Of a DNA stretch of 64,000 bases, positions 53,284 through 63,360 are shown in pieces. The DNA lies in the NCBI RefSeq assembly GCF_037201975.1, contig NZ_CP147520.1:868001-932000 (forward strand). The letters are read 5' to 3'. How positions within the stretch are numbered: the stretch's first letter is position 1; the number at the start of each line of letters is the position of its first letter. Under the pieces are notes generated by a model, which was given only the letters and a program-made list of their open reading frames with translations, was not told the DNA's origin and did no database searches. A program made the position numbers and the translations under genes. Source of the DNA: Streptomyces sp. TG1A-60. Lineage in GTDB: Bacteria > Actinomycetota > Actinomycetes > Streptomycetales > Streptomycetaceae.

Positions 53284-53517
53284 GTTCGCTCCTCGGCTCG
53301 GATCGGATCGGCCGGACGTGCTCGGCGATTGGTTTGTGCACTGAACGATACCCGCCTCCCAGTACCGCGTGTCCGTAACCGCGTATGCGGACGACCTCGC
53401 CGCCCGTCAGGGCCTTGACGGGGGTCCCGCCGAGTGGCAGCGTGAAGGAAACTTCACCGAAATGCTCAGTGTCCTGATTAACCGGCCACCGGGTGCGGAC
53501 GAGATGGGGCCTCACGG
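53284..53517. promoter_or_regulatory. pcaV-pcaI intergenic region with candidate PcaV sites
   Basis: Contains TTTGTGCACTGA near 53331 and TCAGTGTCCTGA near 53467, both built on TCAGTG/CACTGA; the latter has TCAG...CTGA arms. They are plausible PcaV operators for the divergent promoters. Exact -10/-35 boxes are not clear. Confidence 0.45.
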
Positions 53518-54300
53518 ATGGACAAGGTGGTCGCCACAGCCCTGGAGGCAGTGGCCGATGTGCCGGACGGCGCGACACTCGCCGTCGGCGGATTCGGGCT
53601 GAGCGGTGTGCCCAACGTGCTGATCCAGGCGCTGTACGAGCGCGGGGTCTCGGGTCTCGGGGTGGTGTCGAACAACTGCGGGGCCATGGACTCCGGCCTC
53701 GCGGTCCTCCTCGCGGCGGGCCGGATCGCCCGGGTGACCGGCTCGTACATCGGGGCGAACAAGGAGTTCGCGCGCCAGTATCTCGGCGGGGAGCTGGAGG
53801 TCGAGATGATCCCGCAGGGCACGCTCGCCGAGCGGCTGCGCGCGGGCGGCGCGGGGATCCCGGCGTTCTTCACCCCGGCCGGCGTGGGGACACAGGTCGC
53901 GGAGGGTGGGCTGCCCTGGCGCTACGACGGCGACGGCGGGGTCGCCCTGGCCTCGCCGCCGAAGGAGCTCCGCGAGTTCGACGGCACCGAGTACGTGCTG
54001 GAGCGCGGCATCCGTACCGACTTCGCGCTCGTCCGCGCCGCCAGGGGCGACCGGCACGGCAACCTGGTCTTCAACAAGTCCTCCCGCAACTTCAACCCGC
54101 TCGCGGCGATGGCCGGCCGGGTGACGATCGCCGAGGTCGAGGAGCTGGTGGAGCCGGGCGGGATCGACCCGGACGCGGTGCACCTGCCGGGCGTCTTCGT
54201 CCAGCGGGTCCTCCCCCTCACCCCGGAGCAGGCGGCGGACAAGAAGATCGAGCAGCGCACGGTCTCCGCGCCTGCGGCCGTTGGGACGGTGAGCGAGTGA
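53518..54300 (+). CDS. pcaI: 3-oxoadipate CoA-transferase subunit A
   Basis: 260 aa. With PcaJ it moves CoA from succinyl-CoA to 3-oxoadipate. Family motifs [20 protein letters not shown] at the N-terminus, [55 protein letters not shown] near 115, and [20 protein letters not shown] near 170. ATG 53518; the stop overlaps the pcaJ start (TGATG). First gene of the operon. Confidence 0.92.
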   Translation: MDKVVATALEAVADVPDGATLAVGGFGLSGVPNVLIQALYERGVSGLGVVSNNCGAMDSGLAVLLAAGRIARVTGSYIGANKEFARQYLGGELEVEMIPQGTLAERLRAGGAGIPAFFTPAGVGTQVAEGGLPWRYDGDGGVALASPPKELREFDGTEYVLERGIRTDFALVRAARGDRHGNLVFNKSSRNFNPLAAMAGRVTIAEVEELVEPGGIDPDAVHLPGVFVQRVLPLTPEQAADKKIEQRTVSAPAAVGTVSE

Positions 54301-54947
54301 TGGCCTGGACCCGCGAGCAGATGGCCGCCCGCGCCGCGCGCGAACTGCGGGACGGCCAGTACGTCAACCTCGGCATCGGCCTGCCGACGCTGATCCCCAA
54401 CTACCTCCCCGACGACGTCGAGGTGATCCTGGAGTCGGAGAACGGCATCCTGGGCACCGGCCCGTACCCGACCGAGGACCAGGTCGATCCCGATCTGATC
54501 AACGCAGGCAAGGAGACGGTCACCGTCCTGCCGGGTGCCTCCTACTTCGACTCGGCACTGTCGTTCTCGATGATCCGGGGCGGGCACATCGACGTCGCCG
54601 TCCTCGGCGCGATGCAGGTGTCCGCCGGCGGTGACCTCGCCAACTGGGCCATCCCCGGCAAGATGATCACCGGGATCGGTGGTGCCATGGACCTGGTCCA
54701 CGGCGCCCGTACGGTCATCGTGGTCATGACGCACACCGCGAAGGACGGCTCGGCGAAGATCCTTCAGGAGTGCGCGCTGCCGCTGACCGGCAAGGCGTGC
54801 GTGAACCGCATCATCACCGACCTGGGCGTGCTCGATGTGACGGACACGGGCCTGGCGCTGGTGGAGACCGCGCCCGGTGTCCCCGTCGAGGAGATCATCG
54901 TCAAGACAGCCGCCAAGGTGTACATCCCTGAGGAGATCCAGTCATGA
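54300..54947 (+). CDS. pcaJ: 3-oxoadipate CoA-transferase subunit B
   Basis: 215 aa. N-terminal [20 protein letters not shown], catalytic Glu in [16 protein letters not shown] near 48, [20 protein letters not shown] near 98, and [23 protein letters not shown] 54300 overlaps pcaI by one base and its stop overlaps the pcaF ATG by 4 bases. Confidence 0.92.
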   Translation: MAWTREQMAARAARELRDGQYVNLGIGLPTLIPNYLPDDVEVILESENGILGTGPYPTEDQVDPDLINAGKETVTVLPGASYFDSALSFSMIRGGHIDVAVLGAMQVSAGGDLANWAIPGKMITGIGGAMDLVHGARTVIVVMTHTAKDGSAKILQECALPLTGKACVNRIITDLGVLDVTDTGLALVETAPGVPVEEIIVKTAAKVYIPEEIQS

Positions 54948-56158
54948 GCAACGGTCCGAGGGACGTCTACCTCGTCGACGCGGTCCGCACCCCGATCGGC
55001 CGCTACAACGGCGCTCTGGCGGGCCTGCGCCCGGACGACCTGGCCGCGCACGCCATCCGTGAGCTGCTCGCCCGTACGCCGGATCTGGACCCGGCGCGGA
55101 TCGAGGACGTGTACTTCGGCAACGCCAACGGCGCCGGTGAGGAGAACCGCAACGTCGGCCGCATGGCCGCGCTGCTGGCGGGCCTGCCGACCTCCGTGCC
55201 CGGAGTCACCGTGAACCGGCTGTGCGCCTCCGGCCTGGAGGCCGTGATCCAGGCGGCCCGCGCCATCGCGCTCGGCGACGCCTCGATCGCCGTGGCCGGC
55301 GGTGTCGAGTCCATGACCCGTGCCCCGTACGTGCTGCCCAAGAGCGACCGGGCCTTCCCCGCCGGGCACACCGAGCTGTACTCGACCACGCTCGGCTGGC
55401 GCATGGTCAACCCGAGGATGGACCCGCAGTGGACCATCCCGCTGGGCGAGTCGGCCGAACTCATCGCCGACAAGCACAAGATCAGCCGGGAGCAGCAGGA
55501 CGAGTTCGCCCTCTCCTCCCACCGGAAGGCCGCCAAGGCGCAGGCCGAGGGTCTGTTCGACGGAGAGCTCGCGCCCGTGCCGATCCCGCAGCGCAGGGGC
55601 GACCCGGTCGTCTTCGGCGCCGACGAGTGCGTACGGGCCGACGCCTCCCTCGCGGTGATGGCGAAGCTCAAGCCGTCCTTCCGCACGGTCGAGGGGACGG
55701 TCACCGCCGGCAACGCGTCGCCGCTGAACGACGGTGCCGCCGCGCTGCTGCTGGTGGACGAGCAGGGCCTGGAAGCCACCGGTCGCGAGCCGCTCGCCCG
55801 GGTCTCGGCCTCGGGCGTGTCGGCGATCGAGCCCCACTACTTCGGCCTGGCCCCCGTGGAGGCCGTCAACCGCGCGCTCGCCAAGGCGGGCAACGCATTC
55901 GGTGACCTGGACGTCCTGGAGCTGAACGAGGCGTTCGCCGCGCAGGTGCTCGGCTGTGTCGCCGAGTGGCCCGAGTTCGACCCGGCGATCCTCAACCCGC
56001 AGGGCGGTGCCATCGCCCTCGGCCACCCTCTCGGCGTCTCCGGTGCCCGGCTCGTCGGCACCGTCGCCCACCAGCTCGCCCGCAAGGGCTCCGGCGTCGG
56101 CGTCGCCACCCTCTGCATCGGCGTGGGCCAGGGCCTCGCCCTCGTCCTGGAGCGTTAA
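54944..56158 (+). CDS. pcaF: 3-oxoadipyl-CoA thiolase
   Basis: 404 aa thiolase, cleaving 3-oxoadipyl-CoA to succinyl-CoA and acetyl-CoA. Nucleophile Cys in [19 protein letters not shown] near 90, [48 protein letters not shown] near 325, catalytic His in [20 protein letters not shown], and the last Cys in LCIGVGQG. Position between pcaJ and pcaH supports pcaF rather than a general thiolase. Confidence 0.92.
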   Translation: MSNGPRDVYLVDAVRTPIGRYNGALAGLRPDDLAAHAIRELLARTPDLDPARIEDVYFGNANGAGEENRNVGRMAALLAGLPTSVPGVTVNRLCASGLEAVIQAARAIALGDASIAVAGGVESMTRAPYVLPKSDRAFPAGHTELYSTTLGWRMVNPRMDPQWTIPLGESAELIADKHKISREQQDEFALSSHRKAAKAQAEGLFDGELAPVPIPQRRGDPVVFGADECVRADASLAVMAKLKPSFRTVEGTVTAGNASPLNDGAAALLLVDEQGLEATGREPLARVSASGVSAIEPHYFGLAPVEAVNRALAKAGNAFGDLDVLELNEAFAAQVLGCVAEWPEFDPAILNPQGGAIALGHPLGVSGARLVGTVAHQLARKGSGVGVATLCIGVGQGLALVLER

Positions 56159-56166
56159 GGAACCCC

Positions 56167-56940
56167 ATGACTCTCACCCAAGCGGACATCGACCTGGAGA
56201 TCGCGGCCGAGCACGCCGCCTACGAGAAGCGGGTCGCCGACGGCGGACCGGTCGAGCATCAGCCACGGCGCGACTACGCGCCGTACCGCTCCTCGGTACT
56301 GCGGCATCCGAAGCAGCCGCCGATCACCATCGACGTCACCAAGGACCCGGAGCTGGTGGAGCTCACCTCCCCCGCCTTCGGGGAGCGGGACATCACCGAG
56401 ATCGACAACGACCTCACCCGGCAGCACAACGGCGAGCCGATCGGCGAGCGCATCACCGTCTCCGGACGGCTCCTCGACCGCGGCGGGCGCCCGCTGCGCG
56501 GCCAGCTCGTGGAGATCTGGCAGTCCAACTCGGCAGGCCGCTACGCCCATCAGCGCGAGCAGCACGACGCCCCCCTGGACCCCAACTTCACGGGCGTGGG
56601 CCGCACACTGACCGACGACGACGGCCACTACCACTTCACGACGATCCAGCCGGGCCCCTATCCGTGGCGCCAGCACCTCAACGCCTGGCGGCCGGCCCAC
56701 ATCCACTTCTCGCTCTTCGGTTCGGCGTTCACCCAGCGGCTCGTGACCCAGATGTACTTCCCCAACGACCCGCTGTTCCCCTACGACCCGATCATCCAGT
56801 CGGTGACGGACGACGCGGCCCGGCAGCGGCTGGTCGCCACCTACGACCACAACCTGTCGGTGCCGGAGTTCTCGATGGGCTACGTCTGGGACATCGTGCT
56901 CGACGGACCGCAGGCCACCTGGATCGAAGAAGGGCGCTGA
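56167..56940 (+). CDS. pcaH: Protocatechuate 3,4-dioxygenase beta subunit
   Basis: 257 aa. Intradiol ring-cleaving dioxygenase; with PcaG it opens protocatechuate to 3-carboxy-cis,cis-muconate using non-haem Fe(III). ITVSGRLLDRGGRPLRGQLV, EIWQSNSAGRYAHQREQHDA, the Tyr ligand region TIQPGPYPWRQHLNAWRPAH and His ligands in PAHIHFSLFG, and the N-terminal DYAPYRSSVLRHPKQPPI. ATG 56167 behind AAGGAA. Confidence 0.94.
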   Translation: MTLTQADIDLEIAAEHAAYEKRVADGGPVEHQPRRDYAPYRSSVLRHPKQPPITIDVTKDPELVELTSPAFGERDITEIDNDLTRQHNGEPIGERITVSGRLLDRGGRPLRGQLVEIWQSNSAGRYAHQREQHDAPLDPNFTGVGRTLTDDDGHYHFTTIQPGPYPWRQHLNAWRPAHIHFSLFGSAFTQRLVTQMYFPNDPLFPYDPIIQSVTDDAARQRLVATYDHNLSVPEFSMGYVWDIVLDGPQATWIEEGR

Positions 56941-56946
56941 CCTGCC

Positions 56947-57552
56947 ATGACGAAGATCGACACGAGCCGTCCGGAGACGGTGCTCCCCACCCCCTCACAC
57001 ACGGTCGGCCCCTTCTACGGCCACGCCCTGCCCTTCCCCGGCGGCGGCGACATCGCCCCCGTCGGCCACCCCGGCGCCATCGCCCTCCAGGGCTACATCA
57101 CCGACGGCCGGGGCAGCCCGCTGCCGGACGCGTTCGTGGAGCTGTGGGGCCCGGACCCGGACGGAAACCTGCCGCAGGTCGACGGCTCCATGCGGCGCGA
57201 CCCGGCGAGCGGTGGCTTCCTGGGCCGCAACGGCGTGGAGTTCACCGGCTGGGGACGCGTCCAGACCGACGCCAACGGGCACTGGACCGCTCGGACGCTG
57301 CGGCCCGGCGCGCGCGGGCGGAGCGCCCCGTACATCAGCGTGTGCGTCTTCGCACGCGGCCTGCTCGTACACCTGTTCACACGTATCTATCTGCCGGGCG
57401 ACGAGGCCGCGCTGGCCGCCGACCCGCTGCTCTCCCAGGTGGACCAGACGCGCCGCGGCACGCTGATCGCCGAGGACCGGGGCAACGGCACCTACCGTTT
57501 CGACATCCGCCTTCAGGGCGAAGGCGAAACGGTCTTCCTGGAGTTCCAGTGA
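56947..57552 (+). CDS. pcaG: Protocatechuate 3,4-dioxygenase alpha subunit
   Basis: 201 aa. Same fold as PcaH without metal ligands: TPSHTVGPFYGHALPFPGGG, IALQGYITDGRGSPLPDAFV, ELWGPDPDGNLPQVDGSMRR, GWGRVQTDANGHWTARTLRP, APYISVCVFARGLLVHLFTR. Starts six bases after pcaH and overlaps pcaB by four (GTGA). Confidence 0.93.
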   Translation: MTKIDTSRPETVLPTPSHTVGPFYGHALPFPGGGDIAPVGHPGAIALQGYITDGRGSPLPDAFVELWGPDPDGNLPQVDGSMRRDPASGGFLGRNGVEFTGWGRVQTDANGHWTARTLRPGARGRSAPYISVCVFARGLLVHLFTRIYLPGDEAALAADPLLSQVDQTRRGTLIAEDRGNGTYRFDIRLQGEGETVFLEFQ

Positions 57553-58889
57553 CTTCTGCCGACGCCGGCACCGGTCTGCTCGCCCCCGGGTGGGCCGGTT
57601 CCCCGGCCGCGACCGCGACGAGCGACACCGCCTATCTCCAGGCGCTTCTCGACGCCGAGGCCGCACTGACCCGGGCCCAGTCCACGCTCGGGCTCGCCCC
57701 CGCCGGGGCCGCGACGGCGGTGACCGAGGCGGCCGGGTCCGGCACCTTCGACCTACGGTCGCTCGCCGAGCGCGCCCGCGGCGGCGGGAACCCGGTGATC
57801 CCGCTGGTCGCGGACCTCACCGAGGCGGTCGGCGCACAGCACAACCCGTACGTCCACCGGGGCGCCACCAGCCAGGACATCATGGACACGGCGACGATGC
57901 TGGTCGCTGCCCGCACCCTCGCCCTGATCCTGGCCGACCTCGGCCGTACGGAGGCCGCGCTGGCCGCGATCGCCGCCGCGCACCGGGACACCGCGATGCC
58001 CGGACGGACCCTCACCCAGCACGCCGTGCCGACCACGTTCGGGCTGAAGGCGGCGGGCTGGCGCTCGCTGATCCTGGACGCCAGGGACCGGCTCGCCGCC
58101 GTACGGGCGGCCCTCCCCGCGCAACTCGGGGGCGCGGCGGGCACCTTGGCCGCCTTCACCGTCTTCGGTTCGGCCGACACCCATGCGTTGAGCACCGCGT
58201 ACGCCCGTGAACTTGGCCTGTGTGCACCGGAGTTGCCCTGGCACAGCCTGCGCACGCCCGTCGCCGACCTCGCCGGCGGGCTCGCCTTCGCCGCCGGCGC
58301 TCTCGGCAAGATCGCGGTGGATGTGCTCACCCTGGCCCGAACGGAGATCGCGGAGGTCGCCGAGGGCAGCGGGGGTGGCTCGTCGGCGATGCCGCACAAG
58401 GCGAACCCCGTGCGCTCCACGCTGATCGCGGCGGCGGCCCGGCGGGCGCCCCAGCTCGCGGCGACGCTGTACGGCGCGCTGGCCGCCGAGGACGAGCGGC
58501 CGGCCGGGGCCTGGCACGCCGAGTGGGAGCCGTTGCGCGATCTGCTCCGGCTGGTCGGGGGCGCGGCCCGGGACGCGGTGGAACTCACGCACGGCCTGCG
58601 GGTGAACGCCGACGCGATGCGCCGACACCTGGACCTCACCCACGGGCTGATCGTCTCCGAACGGCTGGCCGCCGAGCTGGCCCCGCTGCTCGGCCGGGCC
58701 CGGGCCAGGGAGCTGCTCACCCGGGCCGCCGGACGCGCCCACGCCGAGAACCGGCCGTTGGGCGAACTGCTCGCCGAGGAGAGGGAGTTGAAGGACCTCG
58801 CCCGCGAAGACCTCGCGGCCCTCACCGATCCCACCCGCTACACCGGTTCCGCCGGAGCCCTCACCGACCGCGCCCTGGAGCGACGTTGA
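57549..58889 (+). CDS. pcaB: 3-carboxy-cis,cis-muconate cycloisomerase
   Basis: 446 aa fumarase/aspartase-superfamily enzyme making 4-carboxymuconolactone. ALLDAEAALTRAQSTLGLAP at the N-terminus, GNPVIPLVADLTEAVG, VHRGATSQDIMDTATMLVAA near 105, TLTQHAVPTTFGLKAAGW near 155, and signature GGGSSAMPHKANPVRSTLIA near 280. GTG 57549; the stop overlaps the TTG of pcaL. Confidence 0.92.
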   Translation: MTSADAGTGLLAPGWAGSPAATATSDTAYLQALLDAEAALTRAQSTLGLAPAGAATAVTEAAGSGTFDLRSLAERARGGGNPVIPLVADLTEAVGAQHNPYVHRGATSQDIMDTATMLVAARTLALILADLGRTEAALAAIAAAHRDTAMPGRTLTQHAVPTTFGLKAAGWRSLILDARDRLAAVRAALPAQLGGAAGTLAAFTVFGSADTHALSTAYARELGLCAPELPWHSLRTPVADLAGGLAFAAGALGKIAVDVLTLARTEIAEVAEGSGGGSSAMPHKANPVRSTLIAAAARRAPQLAATLYGALAAEDERPAGAWHAEWEPLRDLLRLVGGAARDAVELTHGLRVNADAMRRHLDLTHGLIVSERLAAELAPLLGRARARELLTRAAGRAHAENRPLGELLAEERELKDLAREDLAALTDPTRYTGSAGALTDRALERR

Positions 58890-60013
58890 CCGAGAAGCTA
58901 CTCAACCACCGCGCGGAGGGACCGGCTTCCGCTCCCCCACTGCTGCTCGGCCCCTCCCTCGGCACCTCCGTCAAGCTGTGGGACAAGGTGGCGCCCGAAC
59001 TGTCGATCACCCACCGGGTGATCCGCTGGGACCTGCCGGGACACGGCGACTCCCCCGCCGGCCTGATCTCCCCCGGTGCGACCGTCGCCGACCTGGCCGG
59101 ACTGGTGCTGGCCCTGGCGGACTCGCTGGGCGTCGGGCGGTTCGCGTACGCGGGGGTCTCCCTCGGCGGCGCGGTCGGACTGCACCTGGCCGCGCACCAC
59201 CCGGAGCGGGTCTCCTCCCTCGCCGTGATCTGCTCCTCCGCCCACTTCAGCGGCGCCAAGCCGTGGCGGGAGCGCGCGGAGCTGGTGCGCCGGGAGGGGC
59301 TGGCCGGGCTCGCGGGGTCGGCCGAATCCCGTTGGTTCACACCGGGGTTCACCGTCCCGGAACTGGTCGAGGACCACCGCGGCGCCGACCCCGAGGCGTA
59401 CGCCGCCTGCTGCGACGCGCTCGCCGCGTTCGACATCCGCGCGGACCTCGCCGCGATCTCCGCGCCCACCCTCCTCGTGGCCGGCCGCCAGGACCCGGCG
59501 ACACCGCCCGCGCACCTGCGGGAGATCGCGGACGCGGTGCCGGGATCGTCGCTCACCGAGCTGCCCGGCGCCTCCCACCTGGCCCCCGCCGAGCGTCCGG
59601 AAGCCGTCCTGGCCGCGCTGCGCGGGCACTTCGACGGATTCGCGCAGCGCGGCATGGATGTGCGCCGCCAGGTCCTCGGCGATCCGCACGTGGACCGCGC
59701 ACAGTCCCGGCAGACGCCCTTCACGGCCCGGTTCCAGGACTTCATCTCCCGCTACGCCTGGGGCGAGATCTGGACCGACCCCACGCTGTCCCGCCGTGAA
59801 CGCAGCATGATCACGCTGACCGCGCTGGTGGCCCACGGCCACTACGACGAGCTGGCCATGCACGTCCGGGCGGCCCGCCGTAACGGCCTCAGCCCTCAGG
59901 AGATCGGCGCCGTACTCCTCCAGAGCGCCGTGTACTGCGGGGTTCCGGCGGCCAACTCGGCGTTCGCGGCGGCCCAGCGGGTGCTCGCGGAGGAGGACGC
60001 GGGGCAGGACTGA
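58886..60013 (+). CDS. pcaL: Fused 3-oxoadipate enol-lactonase / 4-carboxymuconolactone decarboxylase
   Basis: 375 aa. Residues 1-245: alpha/beta hydrolase (LLLGPSLGTSVKLWDKVAPE, nucleophile FAYAGVSLGGAVGLHLAAHH, His in ELPGASHLAPAERP) = PcaD. Residues 255-375: AhpD-like decarboxylase (RYAWGEIWTDPTLSRRERSM, ALVAHGHYDELAMHVRAARR, EIGAVLLQSAVYCGVPAANS) = PcaC. The fusion carries two successive steps. TTG 58886 overlaps pcaB (TTGA). Its stop is one base from the convergent regulator's stop. Confidence 0.92.
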   Translation: MTEKLLNHRAEGPASAPPLLLGPSLGTSVKLWDKVAPELSITHRVIRWDLPGHGDSPAGLISPGATVADLAGLVLALADSLGVGRFAYAGVSLGGAVGLHLAAHHPERVSSLAVICSSAHFSGAKPWRERAELVRREGLAGLAGSAESRWFTPGFTVPELVEDHRGADPEAYAACCDALAAFDIRADLAAISAPTLLVAGRQDPATPPAHLREIADAVPGSSLTELPGASHLAPAERPEAVLAALRGHFDGFAQRGMDVRRQVLGDPHVDRAQSRQTPFTARFQDFISRYAWGEIWTDPTLSRRERSMITLTALVAHGHYDELAMHVRAARRNGLSPQEIGAVLLQSAVYCGVPAANSAFAAAQRVLAEEDAGQD

Positions 60014-60014
60014 C

Positions 60015-62687
60015 CTACACGATCCGGTTCAGTGCCTCCCGTGCCTTGCGGACCAGCCCGTCCGCGCCGCAGGAGTCGGCCAGGGCGAGACCCCTGTTGA
60101 GTTCGGAGGCCGAGCGGATGGTGATGCCGTACTCGACGCGGGCCGCCGCGTGCTCGTAGGCGGAGGGTGAGGCGGCCAGGTAGGTGACGGCCTTGGCACG
60201 CAGGTCGACGGCCTTCTTGCCGACGGCGAGGTGGGCCTCGACTCGGAGGGCCTCGCCGATGGCGGTGTCCGTGCCGAAGCGTTCGGCACGGCGGCGGACG
60301 CTCGTGGCGAGTTCGGCGGCGCGGCGCGGGTCCTCGGTGGAGAGGGCCCGGGCGAGATCTCCGCCCCAGGGAGCGATGACCGTGTTGTGGTGGCCCCGGG
60401 CTGCCGCCGCCTTCTCGGCTGCCTCCAACTCGTTGATCCCGTCCTCGGTGCGACCTACGGCGAGCAGCAGCCGGCCCCGCACTGAACGGGGGTCGGGCAG
60501 CACGACGGTGGACGGGTACGGAGGCGCGAAGCCGTGCTCCTCCGCGACCTTCCAGGCCTCCTGGACGTGCCCTCGGGCGAGCAGCGTGTCGACGAGGTTG
60601 CAGGTCGACGACCAGTGCAGGGGCAGTCCCCGGCCGACCCGCTCGGCGAAGGCCAGCGACTTGCGCAGGGATTCCTCCGCCTCCCTGAGGCGACCCCGCA
60701 ACCGGTGTCCGTGCCCGACGTAGGCGTGGGCCAGGGCGAGGTGGCCACCGCTCCACCCGGCGGACTCGTAGGTGTGCAGCGCCTCCGTGTAGAGGCTCTC
60801 CGCCCGGTCCAGCCGGTCCGCGTAGGCGTAGGCGATGGCCAGCATCAGCAGCAGTTCGATGCCCCACTCGCTGTCGGTCCAGCCGAGGCCCGGCGCCAGG
60901 CGGCCGTTGACGAGGGCTCGGTCGCAGAACTCGACGCCCTCCCCGGCGTTCTCGCCCCGCACCACCGCGTCGAAGCCGCGCAGGATGAGCAGCGCGCGCT
61001 CGGAGTTGTCCCGCCCCGTGCAGGTCTCGGCGAGGGCGGCGAGTTCCTCGGGATGGGTCGGGGAGAGCTCCACGTCGGCGTGGATCACCTCCCACATGTA
61101 GTGCGCGGCCCGGAGCCGCATGCGGGCCGGGCCCGGCTCCAGCCGGGCGGCCTCCGCGTCGACCGTGCGGACGGCCTCCTCCAGCTGGTCGTTGTGGAGG
61201 AGCGCCTGGGAGAGGCGGAAGACGGCGTCCACGCGCTCGGCGCTGTCGAGGCCCGGTTCGGCGAGGGCCGAGCGGAGGTATGCGACGGTGGTGGCGGGCG
61301 CGGTGAGGAGGGTGGCGCAGCCCAGCTCGTAGAGCACGCGGACGCGTACGTCCTGCTGCGGCGGTTCCTTCAGGGCACGCTCCAGACAGCGGCGGGCGGC
61401 TTCCGGGGCGCCGACGGCGAGGTGCTCGCGTGCCGCGGCACGCAACTGCTCGACCAGTTCGGGGTCGCCGTCCGCGTGCACCTCGACGAGGTGGCGGGAG
61501 GCCGCCGCGGCGCCACGTCCGGACTCGGTGACGACCGTCGCGGCCACGCCGTGGAACGCGGTGCGGATGCCCGGCGGGATCGACTTGTAGACGGTGGTGG
61601 CGATCAGCGGGTGCACGAACTCCAGATCGCCGTCCTCCGCCCGGCGGTTGACGGGATCGGGTTCGGTGAGGATACGGGCCGCGGTCAACAGGTCGGCGCA
61701 CTCCGCCGCGGTCATTGGGTTCAGGGAGGCGAGGCGGGCGACGATCTTCACGGAGATGCCGGTGTGCAGGATGGCCGCCGCCCAGGCGAAGCGGGTGGCG
61801 TCGGCACCGAGCGTTTCGAGGCGGGCGACGAGACCTCGGCCGCGCGCGGTGCGGTTCAGGGCGCGTAATTCGGCCGCGGAGCCCTCGACCGGTTCCAGGT
61901 CGCTGTCCTGCACCTTGGCGAGGAGTTCGACGGCCTCGTACGGGTTGCCGCCGGTCACTGCCCACACCTCGCGGCAGAACGGGTCGTCGGCGTGCCGGCC
62001 CACCGTGGCGCGGGTGAGCCCGGCGGTGGCCTCGGGGGTGAGTGACCTGAGCGTGGTGACCGGGCGGGCCTTGGCGGCGACCCGGGCGAGGTGGCGGGCG
62101 CTCTCGCCGGTGGCCTCGCCGGGGCGGCGGGCCACCACGACCAGGACGCACATCTCCGTCAGGCGCTCGGCGACGGCGGACAGCCAGTGCAGGGTCTCCT
62201 GGTCGGCCCAGTGGACGTCGTCGATGAACAGCACGAGCGGCCAGGTCCGCCGGGCGAGCCGGTTCACGGCGGCGACCAGTCCGTAGCACACGGCCTGCGG
62301 GTCGGCCGGGCCCGCGCCCGGCTCGGCGAGCCCCAGGGCGGGTCCGGCGATGTCGTACCAGTCGCCCGGGTACTCGCGCGTCTCCTCTGCCAACAGGCCC
62401 AGCAGCGCGGGTTGCAGCAACTGCCGTACGACGTTGAAGGGGACGGATGTGACGGTCTCGCCGCCGCGTGCGTACCAGGCCGTGCAGCCTCGCTCCTCGG
62501 CGATCCGGCGGGCCTCGGCGAGCAGTGCGGTCTTGCCGATGCCCGCCTCGCCGCTGAACACCAGGACACTGCCGGGTGACGCCTTGCCGACGCGGAGTTC
62601 GTCGATCGCCCGGGTGATGGCGGAGATCTCCGCGTCGCGCTCCCACAGGGAAGCCGAGGCGGCCCCGTCGGACCGTCCCTCCGTCAT
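60015..62687 (-). CDS. Large STAND/AAA ATPase of the LAL regulator type, without a recognisable HTH
   Basis: 890 aa. Walker A VFSGEAGIGKTALLAEARRI near 48, Walker B PLVLFIDDVHWADQETLHWL near 145, then TPR-like helical repeats to the end (ESLYTEALHTYESAGWSGGH, GRLREAEESLRKSLAFAERV). LAL/MalT-type regulators of this length end in a LuxR HTH; here the protein stops at REALNRIV with none. It may signal without binding DNA, or the HTH was lost. ATG 62687 behind GGAGG. Its stop touches pcaL. Confidence 0.78.
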   Translation of the reverse strand: MTEGRSDGAASASLWERDAEISAITRAIDELRVGKASPGSVLVFSGEAGIGKTALLAEARRIAEERGCTAWYARGGETVTSVPFNVVRQLLQPALLGLLAEETREYPGDWYDIAGPALGLAEPGAGPADPQAVCYGLVAAVNRLARRTWPLVLFIDDVHWADQETLHWLSAVAERLTEMCVLVVVARRPGEATGESARHLARVAAKARPVTTLRSLTPEATAGLTRATVGRHADDPFCREVWAVTGGNPYEAVELLAKVQDSDLEPVEGSAAELRALNRTARGRGLVARLETLGADATRFAWAAAILHTGISVKIVARLASLNPMTAAECADLLTAARILTEPDPVNRRAEDGDLEFVHPLIATTVYKSIPPGIRTAFHGVAATVVTESGRGAAAASRHLVEVHADGDPELVEQLRAAAREHLAVGAPEAARRCLERALKEPPQQDVRVRVLYELGCATLLTAPATTVAYLRSALAEPGLDSAERVDAVFRLSQALLHNDQLEEAVRTVDAEAARLEPGPARMRLRAAHYMWEVIHADVELSPTHPEELAALAETCTGRDNSERALLILRGFDAVVRGENAGEGVEFCDRALVNGRLAPGLGWTDSEWGIELLLMLAIAYAYADRLDRAESLYTEALHTYESAGWSGGHLALAHAYVGHGHRLRGRLREAEESLRKSLAFAERVGRGLPLHWSSTCNLVDTLLARGHVQEAWKVAEEHGFAPPYPSTVVLPDPRSVRGRLLLAVGRTEDGINELEAAEKAAAARGHHNTVIAPWGGDLARALSTEDPRRAAELATSVRRRAERFGTDTAIGEALRVEAHLAVGKKAVDLRAKAVTYLAASPSAYEHAAARVEYGITIRSASELNRGLALADSCGADGLVRKAREALNRIV

Positions 62688-62887
62688 CCCGCCACCTCCC
62701 CGGGTCGCCCGAACGGCGTACAGGTCATCGAGCGTAGCCCCCTGGCCGCCGGAGTGGAGGCCGGTCCGGGCACCGATTGCCGTGTCGGGTGACATCGGGG
62801 CCGTGAGGCGACGCATCCGGCCGCCCACCTGCCGCGTTGGAGTGATGGACAGTCAACTGCCCGTGATCCGACACCTTCCGGCGTCGA

Positions 62888-63310
62888 CAGGGCGACGATC
62901 ACCACGGCGCGGTTCTTCACCCCGAGGGGCACTGAGGTGGAGGGGCTGGTGAGGACGTACGCGTCGTTCGCGCCGGCGTTCTTCTTCCGGCCGGTGGGCG
63001 CCGCGCTGTTCGGCCGGATCGGCGACCGGATCGGGCACCGTCCGGTGCTGGTCCTGGTGGCCGCCCTGATGACGGCCGCGACGACCCTGATCGGCGTCCT
63101 GCCCACGTACGAGACGATCGGCGCCCTCGCGCCCTGGCCGCTGCCCTTCCTCCGGGTACTCCAAGGTCTGTCCTCCTGCGGGGAGTTTGGGGGCGCGGTG
63201 CCGGTGATGGCGGAGTTCGCGCCACCGGGCCGCTGCGTGGGCTGTACGGGTCGTCGGATTCGGCGGCGGCATGACCGTCGCGGGGGCGATTGGGGCGGCG
63301 AGGGCGTGAA
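62888..63310 (+). pseudogene. MHS-family MFS transporter fragment
   Basis: About 120 codons: TITTARFFTPRGTEVEGLVR, TYASFAPAFFFRPVGAALFG, RIGDRIGHRPVLVLVAALMT, TLIGVLPTYETIGALAPWPL and LRVLQGLSSCGEFGGAVPVM, the start region of a metabolite/H+ symporter. The frame ends in unrelated text near 63310 and the other 300 residues are missing. Near the pca operon, it may have been an aromatic-acid importer. Confidence 0.65.
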
Positions 63311-63360
63311 AAGCCGTCGCTTCTCATCCGCTTCTCACTCCGGCCTCATACGGTTGCCCC

